This document shows, piece after piece, positions 43,862 to 51,644 of a DNA stretch of 64,000 nucleotides (its first letter is position 1; every line of letters begins with the position of its first letter). The translations under genes and the position numbers were made by a program. Where the stretch lies: the NCBI GenBank assembly GCA_027488255.1, contig JAIYBZ010000001.1, positions 124,001 to 188,000 of the forward strand, in the 5' to 3' direction. Under the pieces are notes generated by a model that saw only the letters and a list, made by a program, of their open reading frames with translations, had not been told where the DNA came from and searched no databases. Source of the DNA: Comamonadaceae bacterium. GTDB lineage: Bacteria; Pseudomonadota; Gammaproteobacteria; Burkholderiales; Burkholderiaceae_C.

Positions 43862-45652
43862 ATGAGCTACAACGCCCCACTGAAGGACATGCTTTTCAAC
43901 ATCGAGCATTTGGCACGCATTGACCAGATTGCTCAAATTCCTGGCTTTGAAGACGCGGGCTTGGAAACCGCTCAAGCCGTGTTGGAAGAGTGCGGCAAAC
44001 TCAACCGCGATGTGATCGCGCCACTCAATTGGGAAGGGGACAAAAACCCCTCATTTCACAACGGCAGCGGGGTCACCACCACCCCGGGTTTCAAAGAAGC
44101 CTACAAACAATTCACCGAAGGCGGCTGGCAAAGCCTGCAACACCCAGCCGACTTTGGCGGGCAGGGCTTGCCCAAGACCATTGGCGCGGCGTGCGGCGAA
44201 ATGCTCAACTCGGCCAACATGAGTTTTGCGTTGTGCCCCATGCTGACCGATGGCGCCATTGAAGCCTTGCTCACGGCCGGCTCGGACGAACTCAAAGCCA
44301 CCTACCTTGAAAAGCTGATCTCCGGCGAGTGGACCGGCACCATGAACTTGACCGAGCCGCAAGCCGGCTCAGACTTGGCCGCTGTACGCACGCGCGCCGA
44401 GCCCCAGCCGGACGGTACTTTCAAGGTGTTTGGCACCAAGATTTACATCACCTATGGTGAGCACGACATGGCCGAGAACATCGTCCATTTGGTGCTGGCC
44501 CGCGTGCAAGGTGCGCCCGAAGGCGTGAAGGGCATCAGTTTGTTTGTGGTGCCCAAGTTCATGGTCAAGGCCGATGGCTCTTTGGGCGCGCGCAACGATG
44601 TGCACTGCGTCAGCATCGAGCACAAGATGGGCATCAAGGCCAGCCCCACAGCGGTCTTGCAGTTTGGCGACCACGGGGGCGCAACCGGCTTTTTGGTGGG
44701 CCAAGAAAACCGCGGCCTCGAGTACATGTTCATCATGATGAACGCCGCCCGCTATGCCGTGGGTGTGCAGGGCATTGCGATTGCCGAGCGTGCCTACCAA
44801 CGCGCGGTGCAGTACGCGCGTGACCGCATTCAAAGCCGTCCTGTCGATGGCAGTTTGCCGGCTGCTGGCCCCATCATTCACCACCCCGATGTGCGCCGCA
44901 TGCTCATGACCATGCGCGCCTACACCGAGGGTTGCCGGGCCATGGCCACCACCGCCGCAGCCGCCTACGACGCGGCGCACCACCATCCCGATGCCGAAGT
45001 GCGCAAGCAAAACCAAGCGTTTTATGAATTCATGGTGCCCTTGGTCAAAGGCTACAGCACCGAGATGAGTTTGGAGGTCACCAGCTTGGGTGTGCAAGTG
45101 CACGGGGGCATGGGCTTCATCGAAGAAACCGGTGCCGCGCAGTACTACCGCGATGCCAAAATTTTGACCATCTACGAAGGCACCACCGCCATCCAGGCCA
45201 ACGACTTGGTGGGCCGCAAAACCGCCCGCGATGGCGGCCAGACTGCCAAGGCACTGGCAGCCCAAGTGGCACAAACAGAAAGCGCACTGATGGCCTCGGG
45301 CAATGCCGATGCACTCGCAGTGGCCAAGCGCCTGAAAGCCGCTCGCGAAGCGTTTGTTGACGTGGTCGACTTTGTGGCGGGCAACACCAAAGCGCATCCC
45401 AACGACGTGTTTGCAGGCAGCGTGCCCTACCTCATGTTGGCGGGTAACCTGATGGCCGGCTGGCAAATGGGCCGCTCTTTGCTGGTGGCCCTGAGCCCCG
45501 AAGCCCAAGCGCAAGACGCCGACTTTATGAAGGCCAAAGTGACCACGGCACGCTTTTATGCCGACCACATTTTGTCCAAAGCCCCAGGCATGCGCGACAG
45601 CATCGTGGAAGGCGCTGGCAGCGTCACGGCCATGGCCTTAGACGCCTTCTGA
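43862..45652 (+). CDS. Acyl-CoA dehydrogenase, long DmdC-like form
   Basis: FAD-dependent acyl-CoA dehydrogenase of 596 residues, making the 2,3-enoyl-CoA and passing electrons to ETF. The size and the segments [99 protein letters not shown] and [13 protein letters not shown] place it with the large forms such as DmdC (3-methylmercaptopropionyl-CoA dehydrogenase) and related fatty-acyl enzymes. The substrate cannot be fixed by sequence. It lies directly after etfBA and before a nitronate monooxygenase-like gene. Confidence 0.92.
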   Translation: MSYNAPLKDMLFNIEHLARIDQIAQIPGFEDAGLETAQAVLEECGKLNRDVIAPLNWEGDKNPSFHNGSGVTTTPGFKEAYKQFTEGGWQSLQHPADFGGQGLPKTIGAACGEMLNSANMSFALCPMLTDGAIEALLTAGSDELKATYLEKLISGEWTGTMNLTEPQAGSDLAAVRTRAEPQPDGTFKVFGTKIYITYGEHDMAENIVHLVLARVQGAPEGVKGISLFVVPKFMVKADGSLGARNDVHCVSIEHKMGIKASPTAVLQFGDHGGATGFLVGQENRGLEYMFIMMNAARYAVGVQGIAIAERAYQRAVQYARDRIQSRPVDGSLPAAGPIIHHPDVRRMLMTMRAYTEGCRAMATTAAAAYDAAHHHPDAEVRKQNQAFYEFMVPLVKGYSTEMSLEVTSLGVQVHGGMGFIEETGAAQYYRDAKILTIYEGTTAIQANDLVGRKTARDGGQTAKALAAQVAQTESALMASGNADALAVAKRLKAAREAFVDVVDFVAGNTKAHPNDVFAGSVPYLMLAGNLMAGWQMGRSLLVALSPEAQAQDADFMKAKVTTARFYADHILSKAPGMRDSIVEGAGSVTAMALDAF

Positions 45653-45688
45653 AACTGAAGCAGACCCACACCATTATTAGGAGACCTC

Positions 45689-46642
45689 ATGTCCAAGCTG
45701 CCCCCAGTGCTCGCCCATTTGCCCTTCCCGGTCATTGCCTCCCCTTTGTTCATCATCAGCAATCCCAAGCTGGTGATAGAGCAATGCAAGGCGGGCGTGG
45801 TGGGCTCGATGCCCGCTCTCAATGCGCGACCCGCCTCGCAGTTGGAAGACTGGCTGGCCGAGATCACAGAAACCCTGTCGGCTTACAACGCGGCCAATCC
45901 CGACAAGCCCGCGGCGCCATTTGCCATCAACCAAATCGTGCACAAGAGCAATGACCGTCTTGAGCACGACATGTCCCTGTGCGTGAAGTACAAGGTGCCC
46001 ATCATCATCACCTCGCTGGGTGCACGCGAAGAAATCAACCAAGCCGCGCACAGCTATGGCGGCGTGGTCTTGCACGACATCATCAACAACAAATTTGCCC
46101 ACAAGGCGATTGAAAAGGGCGCCGATGGCCTGATTGCAGTGGCCGCTGGCGCTGGCGGTCATGCCGGTGTCAAAAGCCCATTCGCGCTGATCCAAGAAAT
46201 TCGCCAGTGGTTCGAGGGCCCGGTGGCCTTGTCGGGTTCTATTGCGTCCGGCGATGCGGTGTTGGCCGCCCAAGCCATAGGGGCCGACTTTGCCTACATT
46301 GGCTCGGCCTTTATTGCGACCCACGAAGCACGTGCGTCTGACGAGTACAAACAAGCGGTGGTCGACTGCAACTCGGACGACATCGTCTACAGCAACTTGT
46401 TCACAGGCGTGCACGGCAACTATTTGGCACCGTCCATTCGTGCCTCAGGTTTGGACCCCGACAACTTGCCTGAATCTGACCCCAGCAAGATGAACTTTGG
46501 TGGCGACGCCAAAAAGGCGTGGAAAGACATCTGGGGCTGCGGCCAAGGCATCGGCGCTGTCGATGCCGTGCTCAGCACTGCCGACCTTGTGGCCAAACTC
46601 AAGCGCGAGTACGCGGCAGCCCGGGCCCGCTTGTCACTCTGA
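45689..46642 (+). CDS. Nitronate monooxygenase-family flavoprotein
   Basis: FMN TIM-barrel protein of 317 residues in the 2-nitropropane dioxygenase/nitronate monooxygenase family. It has FPVIASPLFIISNPKLVIEQ, VGSMPALNARPASQLEDW, VPIIITSLGAREEINQAAH, LIAVAAGAGGHAGVKSPFAL and PVALSGSIASGDAVLAAQAIGADFAYIGSAF with the FMN phosphate loop. The AGGHAG motif with histidine supports an active flavoenzyme. An AGGAG-like element precedes the ATG. Such genes are often found with acyl-CoA dehydrogenases, but the true substrate is unknown. Confidence 0.88.
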   Translation: MSKLPPVLAHLPFPVIASPLFIISNPKLVIEQCKAGVVGSMPALNARPASQLEDWLAEITETLSAYNAANPDKPAAPFAINQIVHKSNDRLEHDMSLCVKYKVPIIITSLGAREEINQAAHSYGGVVLHDIINNKFAHKAIEKGADGLIAVAAGAGGHAGVKSPFALIQEIRQWFEGPVALSGSIASGDAVLAAQAIGADFAYIGSAFIATHEARASDEYKQAVVDCNSDDIVYSNLFTGVHGNYLAPSIRASGLDPDNLPESDPSKMNFGGDAKKAWKDIWGCGQGIGAVDAVLSTADLVAKLKREYAAARARLSL

Positions 46643-46662
46643 CCCTCTGAAAACCCGTCACA

Positions 46663-46687
46663 GAGGGCCCTGGTGAAATGGGCCCTC
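46663..46687. other. Hairpin between convergent NMO and cphA genes
   Basis: GAGGGCCC and GGGCCCTC form a perfect 8-bp stem that overlaps the cphA stop codon. An alternative stem, CCCTCTG (46643-46649) with CAGAGGG (46661-46667), competes with it. No T-run follows on either strand, so it is at best a weak terminator or an RNA end protector. Confidence 0.5.
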
Positions 46688-49253
46688 AGCCGGCCTTGAC
46701 CTTCTCGGTGATGTGGGCCAGCGCTTCTTCGACTTGGTCAATCAAGATCAGGCACAAGTCGCCGGGGGAGAGTCGGCTCATGGCCAAGTCGATGGCGTTG
46801 AATTCACCTTGAATGTCTTGTACCTGCGTGGTCCGCGTGGCCCCTTGCAAGCCTTCGCGCAACAAGGCAATCACTTCGCCATCTTCGCGGCCGCGCTGGC
46901 ACGCATCTTGGTACAGCAACACCTCGTCAAAGGCGGCTCCCAAAATTTTGGTTTGGTCCCGGATGTCTTGGTCGCGTCGGTCACCCGCGCCACTGATCAC
47001 CACCATTCGTTTTTTGGCCGGCATGTTGTCCACCGCTTGCACCAAGGCCTGGATCGCATCCGGGTTGTGGCCATAGTCGGCGATCAAAGTGGCACCGCGG
47101 TAATCAAACACATTGAAGCGGCCGGGCACACCCTGGATGTCGCTGATGAAGGTGGCCACGCCTTGGGCAATCGTCTCCCAAGGCACGCCCACCGCCCAAG
47201 CGGCAGCAATCGAAGCCATGACGTTTTCGGTCTGAAAACCGATTTGGCCTTGCCGCGTGATGGGCACATTGGCCAGTGGAATGCGGACAATTTGTTTGCC
47301 CTTTTGCGCCACGATGTGGCCGTCTTCGGTGAACACCACGCGCTTGCCTTGGGCGCGGTGGGTGGCCAACACCGGTTGGGTGGCATCCAGCGCAAAAAAG
47401 GTCACGTCGCCGGGGCAATGCGGCGCCATCATGGCCACCGCAGGGTCGGCGGCATTCAACACCGCCATGCCGTTTTGCTCGACGTTCAGCACGATCACCC
47501 GTTTCACCACCGACAGGTCTTCGAGCGTGGTGATGTAGTTCAGGCCCAAATGGTCACCGCCACCCAAGTTGGTCACCACGGCCACGCTGCAACGGTCAAA
47601 GGCCAAGCCTTCGCGCAGCAAGCCGCCGCGTGCGGTTTCAAAAACCGCCGCATCCACTTCGGGGTGCATCAGCACATTGCGTGCGCTGCGCGGACCTGCG
47701 CAATCGCCTGAATCGGTCTGGCGACCATTCACATACACGCCATCGGTGTTGGTCATGCCCAAGCGCAGTCCGTGCGTTCTGAGCAAGTGGGCCGTCAAGC
47801 GCACGGTGGTGGTTTTGCCATTGGTGCCCGTGACTGAAATCACCGGAATGCGGCCAGTGGCGCCGTCAGGAAACATGTGGTCTATGACCGCTTTGCCCAC
47901 ATCACGGCCCTTGCCATAGGACGGGCTGATGTGCATGCGCAAGCCCGGTGCGGCATTCACCTCGACAATGCCGCCGCTTTGCTCTTCCAGGGGGCGCAAC
48001 ACCGATTCGCAGACCACATCGACACCGCAAATGTCCAGCCCCACCATTTGCGCCGCCTCGATCACGCGGGCGGCCACATCGGGGTGCACATCGTCGGTGA
48101 CGTCGGTGGCACTGCCCCCGGTCGACAAGTTGGCGTTGTTGCGCAGAATGACGCGGCGTCCTTTTTCGGGCACCGACTCAGGCTCTAGATCTTGTGCATG
48201 CAATCGGCCAATCGCGATGTCGTCAAAACGGATCTTGGTCAGCGAGGTCGAGTGACCGGTGCCACGGCGCGGGTCTGCGTTGACCAAATCGACCAATTGG
48301 CGCACGGTGTGCTTGCCATCACCCACCACCAAAGGCGGCTCGCGGCGTGCCGCCGCCACCAGTTTGTTGCCCACCACCAGCAGACGGTAATCGTGGCCGG
48401 GGAGAAACTTTTCGACCATCACGGTGCCGTAGCGTTCGGCGGTGGCATAGGCCTTGTCAAACGCACTGCGCTCGGTGATGTTGACGGTGACCCCTTTGCC
48501 TTGGTTGCCGTCTTGCGGCTTGACCACCACGGGCAGCCCCACCTCGAGCGCAATGGCCCAGGCTTCGTCGAGGGTTTGCGCAGGCCGGCCCAAAGGCACG
48601 GGCACACCGGCGGCGTGCAACAGTTTTTTGGTCAGGTCTTTGTCTTGTGCAATGGATTCGGCAATGGCGCTGGTCGAGTCAATTTCAGCGGCTTGAATGC
48701 GCCTTTGCTGCGCGCCCCAACCAAATTGCACCATGCTGCCTTGCGTGAGGCGGCGATACGGAATGCCCCGGGCCACGGCGGCATCGACAATCGCGCCTGT
48801 CGAGGGGCCCAAGCGCACGTCTTCGTCCATTTCGTGCAGCTGAGCCAAGGCACTTTCCAGGTCAAAGCCTTGACCTTGCATGGCGGCACGGCACAGTTTT
48901 TCGGCCAATTCCAGCGCCAAGCGGCCCACCGATTCTTCGGAGTACTGCACCACCACTTGGAAAATTCCCTTTTCCTCGGTCGCCGTGGTGCGGCTGAAGG
49001 TCACCGGGCAACCGGCATGGGACTGCAAGGCCAATGTGACTTTTTCGAGGGCGTGGGCCATCGACGGGGCTTGTCCCGCGCGGCTGCCTTCGATCGGCCC
49101 CACTTCGGGGAAGATGCGCCGCAGCCGTTGCTCGATCGGGTGGTTGGGCGACAGACTGACTTCTTCGGGAGGGCAGGTCACGATGGCTTCGATGGCCGTG
49201 TGACGGCTCCACAAATTGGGGCCGCGCAGTGCGCGAATTCTTGACACTTCCAT
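46686..49253 (-). CDS. cphA: Cyanophycin synthetase CphA
   Basis: Makes cyanophycin, a storage polymer with a poly-aspartate backbone and arginine side chains, by alternating ATP-dependent additions; 855 residues. Three domains: N domain (1-160), ATP-grasp domain (about 205-465; PVVVKPQDGNQGKGVTV, metal site EVNAAPG at 431-437) adding Asp, and Mur-ligase-like domain (470-855) adding Arg with an intact P-loop GTNGKTTT (476-483) and DYGHNPDAIQAL. The N domain lacks the HxxEH motif seen in its partner. ATG 49253 with AGGAA upstream is chosen over an open frame 43 codons longer. It follows cphA' after 47 bases. Confidence 0.95.
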   Translation of the reverse strand: MEVSRIRALRGPNLWSRHTAIEAIVTCPPEEVSLSPNHPIEQRLRRIFPEVGPIEGSRAGQAPSMAHALEKVTLALQSHAGCPVTFSRTTATEEKGIFQVVVQYSEESVGRLALELAEKLCRAAMQGQGFDLESALAQLHEMDEDVRLGPSTGAIVDAAVARGIPYRRLTQGSMVQFGWGAQQRRIQAAEIDSTSAIAESIAQDKDLTKKLLHAAGVPVPLGRPAQTLDEAWAIALEVGLPVVVKPQDGNQGKGVTVNITERSAFDKAYATAERYGTVMVEKFLPGHDYRLLVVGNKLVAAARREPPLVVGDGKHTVRQLVDLVNADPRRGTGHSTSLTKIRFDDIAIGRLHAQDLEPESVPEKGRRVILRNNANLSTGGSATDVTDDVHPDVAARVIEAAQMVGLDICGVDVVCESVLRPLEEQSGGIVEVNAAPGLRMHISPSYGKGRDVGKAVIDHMFPDGATGRIPVISVTGTNGKTTTVRLTAHLLRTHGLRLGMTNTDGVYVNGRQTDSGDCAGPRSARNVLMHPEVDAAVFETARGGLLREGLAFDRCSVAVVTNLGGGDHLGLNYITTLEDLSVVKRVIVLNVEQNGMAVLNAADPAVAMMAPHCPGDVTFFALDATQPVLATHRAQGKRVVFTEDGHIVAQKGKQIVRIPLANVPITRQGQIGFQTENVMASIAAAWAVGVPWETIAQGVATFISDIQGVPGRFNVFDYRGATLIADYGHNPDAIQALVQAVDNMPAKKRMVVISGAGDRRDQDIRDQTKILGAAFDEVLLYQDACQRGREDGEVIALLREGLQGATRTTQVQDIQGEFNAIDLAMSRLSPGDLCLILIDQVEEALAHITEKVKAG

Positions 49254-49300
49254 GAACCGGTATTCCTGTGATGCGGTAGGGCCGTGGGGCGGGGCAGAGG

Positions 49301-51475
49301 TTAATGATGGGCCGAAGAGTCGAAGCTTTTGACACCGGCACGGATCAGGTCGGTGGGGATGTCCAAAGCCCAGGCTACACATGCGGCGACCAACATGTCG
49401 TCGGTGCCGAGTCGACCTTCTTGCAGCATGCGCGTGACCGCCGGGCGTTTGGCAGACAACACCGCGTGTTCGCGCTCACCTTCTTGCAAGATGAGCTGGC
49501 CCTCGCGCCAAAAACCCACCCGACCGCCCTGGGCCCGATGTGCTTGCAAGCGGGCTGCGCTTTCATCATGGGCGTAAAAAATCACGCTGCCATCGCAGTA
49601 CTGCGCCAAATCGGCCACGGCCTCGTCCGCCGCATTCAGCACCGCCGTGCCTTGGGCGGACACCACATCGATTTGGGTGCGCACATAGGAAGGCATTTTT
49701 TCGTCGTTGCCGGGGTACAGGTCTTCTAGACCTTGGGCCTTGGGCATGCGCGTGACCACGCCGACTTGGCAGCGGTCATAAGGCAAACCTTCGGTCAACA
49801 AGTGGCGCACATCGCTTTCAAAGACCGCGGCCTGCACCGAGCGGTTGATCAGCAGGCGCTGGGCGTTGTCCCAGTCCATGCCGCTTGTGCTTTGCAACTT
49901 GCGTTGGTTCATGAACAAACCTTGCGCACAAGCCAAGCCGGTGTAAAGGCCCTGCAAATGCAACAGCCACGAGACCAACAAGGCGGGGCGGGTGGTGTCG
50001 CCATCGCCCATCAAACCAATCACGGGAATGCGGCCCGTGTCGTTGGGCTTGAACAAATGGTTGGCAATCGCCTGACCCACCGGCCGCGCTTGACCAAAGC
50101 CGGGTTTCAGGTGCATCAACAAGCCGGGGCCGGCATTGACTTCGACAATCGCACCGCCTTGGGCGGTCAGGGGCTGCGAGATATCTTGCGCCACCAAATC
50201 AACGCCCGCAATGTCCAGGCCCACGACCCGCGCGGCCAGCACCGCTTGCGCGGCCACATCGGGGTGCACTTGGTCGGTCACGTCCCAGGCCATATTGCCG
50301 GTGCGCATGATCAACACCGAGCGGCCTTTTTCGGGCACGCTGTCGGCGCTCAGACCTTGCCGCTGGAGCTCGAGCACCGAAGTGGTGTGCTCGTCCAAGC
50401 GGACAGTGTCGAGCGGGAAATGTTCTTCTTCGCCACGCCGAGGGTCCGAGTTGATTTGCAACTCGATCAACTCGGCCACGGTGTGCACGCCGTCGCCCAC
50501 CACACTGGCCGTTTCGCCTTTGTTGGCGGCGGCCACTTGGTCGCCGACCACCAACAAACGGTGCTCTTCACCCCGAACGAAGCTTTCCACAATGACCTCA
50601 CTGCCTTCGGCCAAAGCGATCTCGTAGGCGGCCTCAATGTCTTCTTGGCGTGACAACTCCAGCGACACCCCGCGCGCATGGTTGCCGTCGGTGGGTTTGA
50701 CGCACACGGGCAAGCCGATGTCTTGCGCCGCTTCCCAAGCGGCGGCGGGGCTGTCCACAATTTGGCCCTGCGGCACGGGCACGCCGCAAGTGCTGAGCAA
50801 TTGCTTGGTCAGGTCTTTGTCTTTGGAAATGCCTTCGGCAATGGCGCTGGTGCGGTCGGTTTCGGCGGTCCAGATGCGGCGCTGTTGCTCGCCGTGGCCC
50901 AGTTGCACCAAGTTGCCATCGTTCAGTCGAATCGACGGAATGCCGCGTTCGCTGGCGGCGTCCACAATGCTGGCGGTGCTGGGCCCGATGCACAGACTGT
51001 CGACCATTTGCTTGAGTTGGTGGACTTCGGCCTGAACATCAAAAGCACGGTCTTCAATGGCCGCCAAAATCAGCCCGCGCGCCGCTTCCAAGGCGCGGCG
51101 ACTCACCGCTTCGTGGCGGGTGCGGATGACCACTTTGTAGAGACCCCGTGGCCCCGCTTCGCGCGCTTTGCCAAAACCCGTTTGCATGCCGGCTTGGGTT
51201 TGCAACTCGAGGGCCACGTGTTCCAACACATGACCTGCCCAAGTGCCTTCTTCCAGCCGTTGCAAAAAGCCACCCCGCTCGCCCACGCTGCAGCGGTGTT
51301 CTACCAAACCGGGCAACCAGGCGCTAAGCCGTGCGTTGAAGCCGGGCAGGGTGTTGGAGGGAAAGTCTTCAAGCGCGCCAATGTCAATCAGCGCTTCCAT
51401 GACAGGACGATAAGTCCAGATGTTGGGCCCGCGCAGATGGGTCATGCGCAGGAATTGGATGTTTTTGGCGTTCAT
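49301..51475 (-). CDS. cphA': Cyanophycin synthetase-like CphA' with degenerate Mur site
   Basis: Second cyanophycin synthetase paralogue, 724 residues. The N domain holds GTWAGHVLEHVALELQTQAG (about 78-97) with an HxxEH motif, and the ATP-grasp domain is intact (PVCVKPTDGNHARGVSL, metal site EVNAGPGLLMHLKPG at 445-459). The Mur-like domain has lost its P-loop: GLMGDGDTTR (487-496) stands where GTNGKTTT would be, and the C-terminal ligase lobe is missing (about 130 residues shorter than CphA). It therefore resembles CphA2/CphA'-type proteins and should keep only one nucleotide site. First gene of the cphA'-cphA operon, divergent from the ABC transporter gene. Confidence 0.9.
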   Translation of the reverse strand: MNAKNIQFLRMTHLRGPNIWTYRPVMEALIDIGALEDFPSNTLPGFNARLSAWLPGLVEHRCSVGERGGFLQRLEEGTWAGHVLEHVALELQTQAGMQTGFGKAREAGPRGLYKVVIRTRHEAVSRRALEAARGLILAAIEDRAFDVQAEVHQLKQMVDSLCIGPSTASIVDAASERGIPSIRLNDGNLVQLGHGEQQRRIWTAETDRTSAIAEGISKDKDLTKQLLSTCGVPVPQGQIVDSPAAAWEAAQDIGLPVCVKPTDGNHARGVSLELSRQEDIEAAYEIALAEGSEVIVESFVRGEEHRLLVVGDQVAAANKGETASVVGDGVHTVAELIELQINSDPRRGEEEHFPLDTVRLDEHTTSVLELQRQGLSADSVPEKGRSVLIMRTGNMAWDVTDQVHPDVAAQAVLAARVVGLDIAGVDLVAQDISQPLTAQGGAIVEVNAGPGLLMHLKPGFGQARPVGQAIANHLFKPNDTGRIPVIGLMGDGDTTRPALLVSWLLHLQGLYTGLACAQGLFMNQRKLQSTSGMDWDNAQRLLINRSVQAAVFESDVRHLLTEGLPYDRCQVGVVTRMPKAQGLEDLYPGNDEKMPSYVRTQIDVVSAQGTAVLNAADEAVADLAQYCDGSVIFYAHDESAARLQAHRAQGGRVGFWREGQLILQEGEREHAVLSAKRPAVTRMLQEGRLGTDDMLVAACVAWALDIPTDLIRAGVKSFDSSAHH

Positions 51476-51644
51476 GAATGAGATGGGCGGCGATACAATG
51501 ACCGGCCTGTCACGGCGCTGGTCAAAGGCACGGGATTCAATAGAGTCATGGGCAGTTCATGGTCAGTCGCGTGCGACTTCAATGCTTGTTTTTTCTGTCT
51601 CGCCCGCCGCAAGGTCGTTCGAGTCGCTTCCGGTTCATCCTTCA
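51476..51644. promoter_or_regulatory. Divergent start region cphA' / ABC transporter
   Basis: The frame of the ABC gene is open right through this stretch, so its start is uncertain: candidate ATGs are at 51498, 51582 and 51645, none with a clear Shine-Dalgarno sequence. TACAAT at 51494-51499 is a fair -10 box with a poor -35 (TTCATG) 17 bases upstream; it would give a transcript beginning near 51506, which favours the 51582 or 51645 start. Confidence 0.4.

Noticed and set aside
44369-45568. Long open frames antisense to the acyl-CoA dehydrogenase, cphA, cphA' and ABC genes
   Set aside because: All mirror the codon usage of well-supported genes and encode His/Gln/Gly-rich sequences without family resemblance.
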